From Hawksworthiomyces lignivorus (Eukaryota > Ascomycota > Sordariomycetes > Ophiostomatales > Ophiostomataceae), in assembly GCA_002917075.1 (NCBI GenBank), contig NTMA01000046.1, forward strand, positions 1 to 64,000: 64,000 nt of DNA. Reading direction: 5' to 3'. Below, piece by piece: positions 11,234-20,624 of the stretch (position 1 is the stretch's first letter; every line of letters starts with the position of its first letter). Position numbers and translations under genes: made by a program. The notes under the pieces are model-generated. The model searched no databases. It was given only the letters and a program-made list of their open reading frames with translations, and was not told where the DNA came from.

Positions 11234-14200
11234 ATGACAACATTATATGACGATAGCGGAGGCTACATCCGCGAAAGATCTCTACTGCGTGCTGGAAATA
11301 AGGTTGAAGCTGAAAAGAGTAACCGAGGCATTCTTTCTGGTCAGTCCAAGAGTCTCCAAATCATCTGATTAATACTCGATATTTATTGAGTATAACAGAA
11401 AATAGGTTTGGTTCTGAAAAGCTAAAACTCGAGCCCGTCCGAAAACCCCGGCGCTATTTTCGACTGGGCAGAGTCTTTGCGACCCTTTGGATCGAGCCGT
11501 GGTCAAATAACGGAAAGGAACAACAACGGACAGGGTCCTACACCGAGGAGCCTTCAGTATTTTCGGAGCTTCGTCGATTCATTGTGGTTCAGGAGAATCA
11601 CCGTGCTTCTATATGCGTTCCTATTCATACGTATGGCGGGCGGGGAATACGGAAGCCTGACATACGGATTGAAGATCATGCCAGAGTCTACCGCTATGAC
11701 AAGGGGCCGCCGGCTGTCAAATTAGATGTTCCGTTGAGGGAACCTATTGGAATTGTTATTGAACAGAAGAGTGAACTTCAGCAGCTGCATCCAGAGTCTG
11801 TCGCAAATTTTGGAAAAATTTACACTGTGGAATATGATATTCGGGTAGCAAACATCGGCTTTGTTCACAGAGAACACACTCGCCGGCTCCAACTCACGTG
11901 GAAGAACTGCTTAACATCGCCGACCTTTCCAGGGATCCACGGATGGCCCATCACCTGGAAGTCATCCTTGCAGCTGTTGCAAGAATGCTTAACATCGCTG
12001 GCCTTTCCGCAAATGGACGAATGGCCCAATGGTACCAGCGCCGCCAAGGGGACATGTTTGTGGCTTCTTGAACACACAATGTATAGGCGCTGGACCGGCT
12101 ACGATCGAGGCTTGCTCTTTGTCAAGGGTAAGCCTGGCTCCGGGAAGTCAACGTTACTGCAGTACGCTCTCGACAAGATCATGAAAGTACCCAGCATCCG
12201 GGACGAACCGCTTGTTCTCTCATTCTCCTTCCACAGTCGTGGCGCGGTACTCCAAAGGACCCCCCTCGGGCTCTTCCGGTCGCTCCTTTACCAAATCCTC
12301 AAAGAAGTTCCCGATGCACTTCTGGATCTCGTGACTATTTTCCAAAAACGGTGCGACACCATCGGCGAGCCGGGCGAGAAGTGGCAGTGGCAACTGCGCG
12401 AGCTGCAGGGCTTCTTTGAGTGGTCGCTTCCGAACATCATGCGGGGCCGCTCAATCTGGTTATTTGTCGACGCATGGGACGAATGCAGCGAACAGGATGC
12501 TGCCAGCCTAATTGGAGAATTCACGTCCTTACTGCAAAAAATCACATCGTCTGGTTCACAGTTTCATATCTGCTTCAGCAGTCGTCCCTCCCCGCTTCTG
12601 GACCTGCATTATGAGCTCGAAATATGCGTCGATCATGAGAACAAAGAGGATATTTTGGCTTACGTTCAGACCCAGCTTTCTGAATTTCATACATTACTAA
12701 AATCTGATCTTCCTAATCTAATCACAGAGCGGGCCTCGGGTGTTTTCATATGGACGCGGCCAGTAGTGGAACTCGTTCGGAAACTGGAGCTTGAAGGGAA
12801 AAAATTGGAGTGGATCGCAGAGGAAATATATTCTGTCCCCCAAGATCTAGATGGATTGTATCTCAAGCTCACGAAAGGCATAGTCAAGAGCGTGACCTCT
12901 ATAAACCTGATCCGATGGATCTGTTTTGCCACACGCCCCTTGTCACCAGGCGAATTGCAAGAGGCTGTGATTGTCGATGCCAAGCACCAGTCATTGCAGC
13001 AATGCCGGGACGCGTCAGACTACGCCTGGGACGACAGTATGATGGAGAAGAACCTCAAAAAGTTTAGCTATGGTCTTGCCGAGACTGTGATGTCTTCCAG
13101 AGGACGAGTTGTGCAGTTTATCCACCATACAGCCAAGGACTTTTTCATGAAAAAAGGCCTACCTGCTCTGGACGGCGAGCGGGAGACTGGTTCGGTAGTC
13201 GGAGACGCACACTATCAGCTGTTCCGCACTTGTGTTAAGTACTTGGCAATGGACGAGTTCGCTAGGTTGGGAGACCAAAATAGTGCTGTCTTGGCGTCTG
13301 CGTTTCCTCTATTACACTATGCTACAACATCATGGATAGCGCACGCGAAAGAAAGCGAGGCGGAGAAGGTCCCTCAAGACGATCTTCTATACTATTTCGA
13401 CTGGCCATCAGAACGGGTTGTGCAGCAGTGGGCTCGAGTCTACAGGATGATAGAGCCGTTCTCAAATGATTGCCCGCCACCCGGGACCAACATGGTACAC
13501 GTATTGTCGCGTTATCAGATGATAACACCGTTAGAGATGATTCTACATAATTCAGGCCAGAGTAACACGGATATTAATACCAGAGATTCTTTGGGATGCA
13601 CGCCTCTAATGTATGCTATGACGGGGCAGAAAGAGGTGGCCAAACTATTACTCGAGAAAGGCGCTAGCCTAGAGACAGAAGACAACAATGGCCGCACGCC
13701 GCTATCGTGGGCAGCGGAGAGTGGGCACCAGGAACTGGTTAAGTTGGTTCTTGAAAAGGGTGCCAAATTAGAGGCAAAAGACAACAATGGCCGGACGCCA
13801 CTATCATGGGCTGCAGAGAACGGACATGAGGTTGTGGTGAAGCTACTAATCGAGGGTGGTGCCGACTTAAAGGCAAAGGACAACTCCGGTCGAACGCCGC
13901 TATCGTGGGCTTCAAAGAACAGACATAAGACTGTTGCGTGGTTATTGTTCCAGAATGGTATTAATGTCGAGTGGAGAGATGGATATAACCAGACGCCGTT
14001 ATTCTGGGCAATAGAGAACAAGCACAAAGCAGTAGTTAAGCTACTGCTCGAGAACGGAGCTGACTTGGAGGAAACAGATAACTCTGGTAGAACACCGCTA
14101 TCGTGGGCTGCCGAGAACAAGTACAAAGACGTCATACAAATGCTATTCGAGAGTGGCGCTAACGTCGAGTCGAAGGACCAATATAACCGGACGCCACTAT

Positions 14201-14838
14201 CGTGGGCAGCAAAGAATGGGCGTGAGCTGATGGTTAAGTTGGTGCTTGAACAGGGTGCTAAATTAGAGGCAAAAGACAAGTCTGGCCGGACGCCGCTATC
14301 ATGGGCTGCTGAGAACGGACATGTGGATGTGGTCAAGCTACTACTTGAGAGTGGTGCCGACTTAAAAACAAAGGACAAGTCTGGTCGAACACCGCTATCA
14401 TGGGCTGCAAAGAACGGGCACAAGGCTGTTATTGAGTTGCTGTATATAAAAGGGATTAATATCGATTCGAAGGACGGAAATGGTCGGACGCCGCTGTCAT
14501 TAGCAGCAGAGACAGGGCAGAAGGCAGCAGCCAAACTACTCCTTCAGATGGGCGCTGACCTGAAAACAAAAGACGATAATGATTGGTCACCGCTGCTATG
14601 GGCTGCAGAGAACGGGCAGGAGGCGGTGGTTAAGCTGGTGCTTGAAAATTTCGCCAACATCGGGCTGGAGAACGACTATCCTGGCCGGACGCTATTATCA
14701 CGGCCTGAACAGCTATCCCGCTTGTCACAAGTTCTGGAGGAATATAGGAAAGAAAAAGATAAAGCGAAGGGCGAGGAATTAAAGGATACGGATTGGCGCG
14801 CCGGGAGGGGCTACCCAGGAAAGAGAATGAGAAGGTGA
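11234..14838 (+). CDS. DUF6590-NACHT-ankyrin STAND (NLR-type) protein
   Basis: Two exons, 11234-11339 and 11399-14838, with a 59-nt intron (GTCAGT...AACAG) give 1181 aa; the second exon alone lacks an ATG before the first domain. Residues about 50-200 match the fungal DUF6590 pattern: YFRLGRVF, RRFIVVQENH, PIHTYGGRGIRKP, FGKIYTVEYD. A NACHT NTPase follows with Walker A GKPGSGKST (about 279-287), Walker B-like WLFVDAWDEC (about 389-398) and FSSRPS, then a winged-helix-like stretch (RPLSPGELQEAV, FIHHTAKDFF). Residues about 768-1130 are 11 ankyrin repeats of about 33 aa, followed by a charged tail. Fungal STAND proteins of this layout sense ligands through the repeats, oligomerise through NACHT and signal through the N-terminus; that DUF6590 is the effector here is inference. 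Confidence 0.88.
13690..14679 (+). repeat. Duplicated block of five ankyrin repeats
   Basis: Repeats 2-6 (13690-14184) and 7-11 (14185-14679) correspond one to one. Each block is 495 nt. Diagnostic pairs are KLVLEKGAKLEAKD/KLVLEQGAKLEAKD (2/7), GADLKAKDNS/GADLKTKDKS (3/8) and the GINV/GINI turn (4/9). Pair 6/11 is the most diverged. Confidence 0.75.
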
Positions 14839-15100
14839 AGGAAGGAGGAATTAAAGGACCTGGAGTGGTGCGCGGGAGCAACCAACAATGGGATTGGTAG
14901 AGATTGGAACCAAAAGAGGTCAGCTAGCAACTGAAAGCTAAGAAAAGCAGCCGATGTATTCGCCTAGGGAACGACTCTTCCAGATGCGCATCGTCGTCAT
15001 CCGTCAGTCCAGCAGCTCGTTCCTATTTTGGTATTCAACAACCAACTTCGCCTTTACTTCAGATGATAGCTAGGACTTCTCGATAACCGCGGTGACGAGG
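14839..15100. other. Intergenic between the STAND gene and the GNAT relic
   Basis: Just past the stop, the sequence gaggaattaaagga...gcgcggga partly repeats the last codons of the gene (about 14773-14810 against 14846-14876). Nothing else was recognised. Confidence 0.4.
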
Positions 15101-15827
15101 TCAATTATGGAGGCTGCAGAGGCCAAACGTGAGCGTATCACGCCAAAGATCATTTTCATCGCTTCCGGGTGGCAAGGGTCCTCCGTTTTCAACCTTGCCT
15201 CTGAGCTTCCCCTACTTGTACCGTCGATGATACTTCAGCGTCCCTTCGAATCGAAATCCCATCCTCTCTGGAACTCGCGCTGAGCCTTTGTTTGCCGAAC
15301 TTGTCTTCCAGACCACACGAGCCAGTCCGAGCCCGCCTTCAGATTCTAGCCCGAAGGCATACTGGATCATGAGCCCGACGGCATTGGTGGCCACATGCGT
15401 CCGCTGAAAGGGCGGGAGGACGACGACAACTCCAATCTCAGTGCAGAGATGGACCGGAGACGAGTCCATGTACGAGAGCATGCCTGCGAATGCGCCATCT
15501 CCACTTCCATCCTCGGCGGGCCAAGGAAGGTCGAGGATCGCATAAGTGAACAGTCCAACCGGAGCACAATAGACCTCGAGAAATAGCGAGCGGAAGTCCT
15601 CAACTGACGTGTATGGGCCGATTGGCATATGGGCCCAGAGCTCCGGGTGACCTGACGAGAGCTCGACGAACCGCGCTGCATGGCGATCAGCCTGCCTTCC
15701 AAGTCAGTTGCGGAGTCATGCTAACGGAGCTCGCTTAGGTGAGTTGGCTGACGCACATCGAACGGCACCAGCTTCACCTTGGAGTTTGACAGCTCCCGAA
15801 CGGGAAAACAGAACTTGGATGCGGCCG
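15101..15827 (-). pseudogene. GNAT acetyltransferase pseudogene
   Basis: Exon 15757 upward (NSKVKLVPFD) joins exon 15691-15212 (HAARFVELSSGHPELWAHMP, then GVVVVLPPFQRTHVATNAVG, NKGSARVPERMGFRFEGTLK) across a 65-nt intron with a GTGCGT donor. This is the fungal RimJ/RimL-like GNAT family. Three lesions are visible. The first exon has no ATG before an upstream in-frame TAA. A TAG at 15212-15214 interrupts the frame. After that stop the frame stays open and still reads family-like sequence (PPGSDENDLWRDTL) to 15101, where it ends early. A functional protein is therefore unlikely unless readthrough or a sequencing error is involved. Confidence 0.75.
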
Positions 15828-16005
15828 ACAGTTTGAAACTTTAACTGATCAATTACAATAGCAGTTGTCTGTGTCCCCGCTCCTATCAATGCATTGAATG
15901 TACTGAAAAGCGAGCATAATCAAGGACAGGACTATTTGCAGTATACTTGCTTGCACTTTTGGGGGGAGGGGGTTGGAGTCTGGCATTCTGGATGACGTAA
16001 TTTGT

Positions 16006-16650
16006 TTACGACTTCGCGAAATTTGCAATGCTAAAAGAAATGCTCTGCTCATTATCGTCATCGTCGTCATCAATCGCCATCACCTTACTGTACAATAACC
16101 CCCCCGCCGGAGCCCGGCAGGAAGCGGCGCAGGGGTGGCCATCACTTCCTGTGGCCGCAACAGTGTCTACAGACTTGCAAAAAAAGCCGACACGGCGCAG
16201 ACTAACGTGGAACTCGTAAAGCACGCTCTCACACTCATACACAGCTCGCATTCCATCGCGCACCTTTTGGCCAAGGATGTAGCGCACTTCATCAAATGCC
16301 CGGGTTTCGCTGCTCCAATAGTTCAAGAGATCATGGACTCTACCAATCAAATCCGTCCACCCTTGGGGTATGGTCAGGGAACACCTGCCCCGGTTCCCGG
16401 TAGACTGCAACAAGTTGTTGTGCATCCCTGCAGCGAGCAGGATGAGTGCGCTCCTGGAGCAAGAGTCCATCATGAGGTAGGTTCCGTGGTGCCGGTGCTT
16501 GAAGCCAGGCCCGTTCACCGTGATCCGGAGGGCATGGTGGTCGAGTGCCTTCTGCGCCGAGTCGGAAAACGGGGACCATGCAAAGCAGTCGGCGGGCGAC
16601 GCGACGAGGCGCGACGTCAGGAACGGCCAGTAGAGCCTAACCGCCACCAT
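16006..16650 (-). CDS. Hypothetical protein, unrecognised
   Basis: A 214-aa open frame starts at an ATG in good context (ccattctag read on the minus strand as ATGGTGGCG). The sequence is of ordinary composition in its first two thirds and then ends in an Asp-rich run and SFSIANFAKS. No domain was recognised. Parts such as SALILLAAGMHNNLLQ suggest a helical segment. It lies in a decayed neighbourhood, next to a GNAT relic, so it may itself be a gene fragment or chance ORF. Confidence 0.35.
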   Translation of the reverse strand: MVAVRLYWPFLTSRLVASPADCFAWSPFSDSAQKALDHHALRITVNGPGFKHRHHGTYLMMDSCSRSALILLAAGMHNNLLQSTGNRGRCSLTIPQGWTDLIGRVHDLLNYWSSETRAFDEVRYILGQKVRDGMRAVYECESVLYEFHVSLRRVGFFCKSVDTVAATGSDGHPCAASCRAPAGGLLYSKVMAIDDDDDDNEQSISFSIANFAKS

Positions 16651-16913
16651 TCTAGTTCCCAAGTTCCAAGGCGAGAATTTCTATGAGAACAAGGCAATTG
16701 TAGACCAGATTAAGAAAGGGAATTGTTATAATACCATCACTTTTCATTAAAATTCCATCAAAGTGGGCCTAATAAATGGGCCTGCTGACACATTCGTCCG
16801 AAAGATACTTAGCCCGCCCTAGTAAAATGTATTCTTTTCGAAGTAACTAAACGGCCACCACTATGGTATCGCCCTCACCATCTCCATCACCATTTTGCTG
16901 CTCCTATTGTTCA

Positions 16914-17080
16914 GTCTGCCTATCCATTTCGCCTTCAAATTCAGTTGGAATCAGATAATCTTCTTCGTCTATAGGGGCATCCTCTAGATTGGCCAGATAT
17001 CTGCCTGATGCTCGTGATGCCACTGTCTGTGAGGGATTAATTTCGTCTTCGTACACCGAAAGGTATACCGTGTAGCGTTT
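16914..17080 (-). pseudogene. Short acidic coding relic
   Basis: A minus-strand frame of about 55 codons with protein-like composition (RYTVYLSVYEDE, ASRASGRYLANLED, EEDYLIPTEFEGEMD) ends at TAG 16914-16916 and is closed upstream by TGA. It looks like the C-terminal end of a once longer protein, possibly a transposon protein. No family was identified. Confidence 0.25.
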
Positions 17081-17174
17081 TCATTAGCAGGATAACGTAA
17101 AGTAAGTGTTAAACTATATCCATTTTCAACAGCATGAGATTTGACCGCTTCAGTGGCTTCAGAAATAGACGAAT

Positions 17175-17299
17175 AGGTCAGTCGGTCGCCCTGACGACCG
17201 ACTGCCCTCCCCGGTCTCCCCGCTGGGCCCGTCAGTCTGATCTCTGGCCCTGGGCTCGCCCTGGCTCGCCCTCGGGGCCCTGGCCCATTAGAGCGAGGA
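17175..17299. repeat. Partial copy of the 7.3-kb element's inverted repeat
   Basis: About 120 bp (gtcggtcgccctgacgaccg through ctcggggccctggcccatta and gcgaggaa) nearly match 7400-7528 of the left arm of the inverted-repeat element. The outer end of the arm is absent, so this is a truncated or solo fragment. Confidence 0.85.
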
Positions 17300-17532
17300 A
17301 AATAAATGAACCCTATATAGAGTTCAATTCGAATACCCAGACTAGGTATTGCAGATCTATATGGGATTAAAATTTGCTTGTTCCATTTCTCTTTACGGTG
17401 ACAGGAGAAGTGGCACTTCTGTATGATAAGTACTGTAGATCCTATTCCTGGATATCATTGTCTCTTTCGGACAGGAAGAGCGACAAATTTTGTCCATGAT
17501 GTCTGGTATGGCCGAGGGTCAGCACGACACAA

Positions 17533-17841
17533 ATGAAATTGAGCTTGTTCCATAAGCGCTGGTTTAGGCTACAGCTGTTCTATGCGGTGGCTATGTCCCC
17601 GGATGAGAATAGAAGAGTAGAGAGTCATTATACTGCTATGAGCATAAGATTTAACATACGCGATGTGAAAATAACGGATGAGCAATTCTTGCTGCAATGG
17701 CATATTCCATATCCTTTCTATGCCGAGAAAGTTAATAATTTCTTGGCGTTACTAAACAACCAACGACGCGGAATCGTCGGAAGGGGTGCTTGGCGAGACT
17801 TATTATTGCATCTTCGTCTTAGAACACCCTCAGGTCTCTAG
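17533..17841 (+). CDS. Small hypothetical ORF
   Basis: A 102-aa open frame from an ATG (MKLSLFHKRWFRLQLFYAVA) is rich in basic and aromatic residues and of no recognised family. It lies between a repeat fragment and the NTF2-like gene. It may be chance. Confidence 0.2.
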   Translation: MKLSLFHKRWFRLQLFYAVAMSPDENRRVESHYTAMSIRFNIRDVKITDEQFLLQWHIPYPFYAEKVNNFLALLNNQRRGIVGRGAWRDLLLHLRLRTPSGL

Positions 17842-18070
17842 AGGAAGATATACTGGGCTGTAGCGTAATGCGGAGGTGGGGCTAACGAAATTCCGCTCCG
17901 TCTCACAGCATTAGTTTTTATTTTTAGGTGAGACTACGTTAATCCAGAAGCAGCTCTGTGTAAGACAGGTGGCTTTTTGCTTTATTACTTAGAAGACATT
18001 ACTTAGACTCTTCAAGCCAGCAAAATAGGACCACCAACATAGCGTCATTTCCCCATTAAATGTATTGAAT

Positions 18071-18634
18071 ATGGCATCTGAAACTACCCAAGCTGCAATC
18101 GCGGAGCACCTCAAGGAGTTGTACGCTGCATACCGTCGTACTACTGATATCGATGCCAAGGGCCTCTTCTTTGCCTCTAACTGCGTTCAAGTATGTCGAC
18201 CCAATCCGCCATATGCGGCGAACAATCGGGAGACCATTGTGAGGTACCTCCACGAGGCGGCCGCGTCGGGCCTAAGTCTCGCCTCGGCAGACAGTGAGAA
18301 AGGAGACGATGGTAGCCCGAAGAAAAGGAGCCTCGCTACAATCCGTCCCCTGCGAGCAGACGAGTTCGAGTTTGGCACGGATGAGCAAGTGTCACCTACA
18401 GGATATTTAACGGCTAGCGAGCTGAAGAAACGAGCTGAGGACGAAGGATGGGTGGGCATGAGGGTCGATTTGTGGGATGAAGCAACTGTCGACGGACAGA
18501 AGCAAGGAACACTGGTAAAAGTACAGTACTGGTGGGGAAAACAGAGTACTGACTGGATACAGGTCCTGCACGACATTCTTTATGTCGGGCCGTTGGACGG
18601 TACAGAAGGCAGCGAGGGTGAGATCCTTGAATAA
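18071..18634 (+). CDS. NTF2-like / SnoaL-like domain protein
   Basis: A single-exon frame of 187 aa begins at MASETTQAAIAEHL. The layout is that of fungal NTF2-like proteins: an N-terminal helix (HLKELYAAYRRTTDID), a strand and loop (FFASNCVQVCRPNPPYAANN), a conserved second helix (RETIVRYLHEAA) and C-terminal strands (GMRVDLWDEA, TLVKVQYWW, WIQVLHDILYVGP). The fold forms a cone-shaped pocket; members may be enzymes or ligand binders, and the substrate is unknown. The middle has a charged low-complexity insert (SADSEKGDDGSPKKR). It is the last gene of the accessory-looking part and shows no lesions. Confidence 0.7.
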   Translation: MASETTQAAIAEHLKELYAAYRRTTDIDAKGLFFASNCVQVCRPNPPYAANNRETIVRYLHEAAASGLSLASADSEKGDDGSPKKRSLATIRPLRADEFEFGTDEQVSPTGYLTASELKKRAEDEGWVGMRVDLWDEATVDGQKQGTLVKVQYWWGKQSTDWIQVLHDILYVGPLDGTEGSEGEILE

Positions 18635-19877
18635 GCATTATCGTTATAGCTGACTTTTTATACTGAGTTTCAACTACTTGTCTCGTAACTTAGAATATTC
18701 GTTCTACCGAGAGATGTATAATTGGGTACAAACAGAAGTATTATACGTCGGTGCCAGACTATGCAGCGGTATTGCTTGGCCCGGAGGCGTACGATAATTT
18801 ATTGAGAATGAGACAACTAAGTTAATGTTCCATAACACCTTCTCGATTTGCCAATTTCAGTCGCCTATTTTATATCTAAATAAACATAACACTGCATAAC
18901 GCTTCCATCCGCACCTTCAAACGCTAGAAATCAGAATTGCTTCCAAAAGAAATCTGTACAGTCTTTCAACCTTGGATATATTGGCTTCATGTAGGCCCTG
19001 CTGCCTTGACATTGCATATATCTAGTGCCGCAACGGAAGCCTGTGGTTGGAAATTATAGGGTTTTCTTGATTGTCGTCCGTGAATCCACCTGGCCCCGTG
19101 GGGCCTGAATTATCTTACCTATTATCCCCCACACGATCTCAATCTAAGTAGGCATTTATCTACTCTTTCCTCCATTGGATCTTCCCTCAAAGTGCGCCAC
19201 AGTCGTATTGCACCATATGTTGTAGCTACAAGCAGACTGTATAGCTCTTTGAGCTGTAACGTAGAGGTACATTTTTGACCTTATGATTCAATTTGTGGAC
19301 CGTACGCAGACTTAAAACCTGTGTAAATGTTGGGCGCCTTTAAACATGCCCCAAATTCTTACATAATCAAGTCACCTCGGCTTCAACGATCCACTTAACC
19401 AGCACGACGCAAATCAGGGGCAGCGGAGATTGATAAAGCTCCGAATCAATTGAGCCAACGAAGCACCGTTTGGACACCGCTATTGCTCCAGCCGTTTAGG
19501 TATATGTTTCTTTTGGCTCTCTCGCCCTCGGCTTTGCTTTTCCCCACCGCATGACTTGCCCTAGTGCACGTACACTCTCCACGCTTCACATGCTATTTTC
19601 GTCCAAGGATCTCCCACCCTCCGATCCCCTCTACTGTCTTCTGTGAATCTTGAAAGTGGAGCAGCTACATCCAGGAATTCCTTCCTCTTTCTTTGTTTGT
19701 GCCGTGAATTCTAGCTCTTGGTTTCGTAGAGAACTAATTGGACCCCAAGACGCCTCACGATATTCAGACCGGACGTCCGAGGAGAGCCCCGCCGACAGCT
19801 GCTTGGAGCGCAGCACTCAGACGCCAACTTTCTCAGCATTACCCCCTCACCGGCATCGTCCGGAAACACTAATCACG
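18635..19877. other. Intergenic; transition to the conserved gene block
   Basis: No gene was recognised. The last 250 bases are the likely promoter and 5' UTR of the DUF2470 gene; the open frame continues upstream of its ATG but without a better start. Confidence 0.45.
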
Positions 19878-20624
19878 ATGGCGGACATCGATGCCAAGTC
19901 CAAGCAGAGCACCCTCGCGCACATGAACAAGGACCACCGACTGGACCTGGGCCTGTACCTGCGGTACGTCAACGGCCTCTCGGCGGAGCAGCTGGCCGCC
20001 GAGGGCGAGCCGGAGATGGTAGACATGGACCTCGCGACGATCCGCATCCGCACGGCCGCGTCGGGCAAGGTGCACGTGGTGGCGCTGGACCCGCCGATGG
20101 CGGCGTGGGCGGACCGGCGCACGCGGCTGATCGCGCTGGCCATTGACGCGCGCAAGGCGTTCGGCGTGGCCCTGCCGGAGCAGCACGGCCCGCCGGCGGC
20201 TGCCGGCGGCAAGCCCTACATTCCCTTCCACCCGCCGCAGGGGTTCGACTGGGTCGTGTTCGGCGGCGTGCTCTTCTTCGTGTCGCAGGCGGCGCTGGTC
20301 TATGCCGACCGCGACCCGCTGGGCACCAGCGTGTGGGTGGCGGCGCTGCCCGCGGGCCCGGCGACCGGCGGCAGCTTCCCTCTGGGCGGCGCCGAGGGGT
20401 TTCGGCGGCTCATCCGCCTGATGGTGCTGCCCGTGCTGGCCATCCACCTCACGGAGCTGTGGTGGCTCGACCGCACGCGGCTGGTGCCCCACGGCGTGCG
20501 CCGCGGCTCGCGCGACTACCTGCTGTGGATGGGGTCGACGCTCTTTGACGGCATGCGCGGCTTCCTGCGATTCGACCGGCTGGTGCGGCAGGCTCTGCGC
20601 GCGGCCGCGGCGGCGAAGCACTGA
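19878..20624 (+). CDS. DUF2470 domain membrane protein
   Basis: A single-exon frame of 248 aa starts at MADIDAKSKQSTLAHMNKDH, with ATG in the context cacgATGG. Residues about 8-95 match DUF2470 (HMNKDHRLDLGLYLRY, MVDMDLATIRIR), a domain related to the C-terminal part of haem-utilisation and pyridoxamine-oxidase-like proteins. Two hydrophobic segments follow (about 122-145, FDWVVFGGVLFF; about 177-197, LIRLMVLPVLAIHLTELWW), so the C-terminal half is membrane-embedded. The fusion of DUF2470 with membrane segments is seen in filamentous fungi, but no reaction is known to me. GC content is very high, like the other housekeeping genes here. Confidence 0.85.
   Translation: MADIDAKSKQSTLAHMNKDHRLDLGLYLRYVNGLSAEQLAAEGEPEMVDMDLATIRIRTAASGKVHVVALDPPMAAWADRRTRLIALAIDARKAFGVALPEQHGPPAAAGGKPYIPFHPPQGFDWVVFGGVLFFVSQAALVYADRDPLGTSVWVAALPAGPATGGSFPLGGAEGFRRLIRLMVLPVLAIHLTELWWLDRTRLVPHGVRRGSRDYLLWMGSTLFDGMRGFLRFDRLVRQALRAAAAAKH

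Noticed and set aside
13515..14534. 339-codon minus-strand open frame
   Set aside because: It lies exactly antisense to the ankyrin array, and its repeated FSAAHDSGVRP text is the mirror of the 99-nt repeats.
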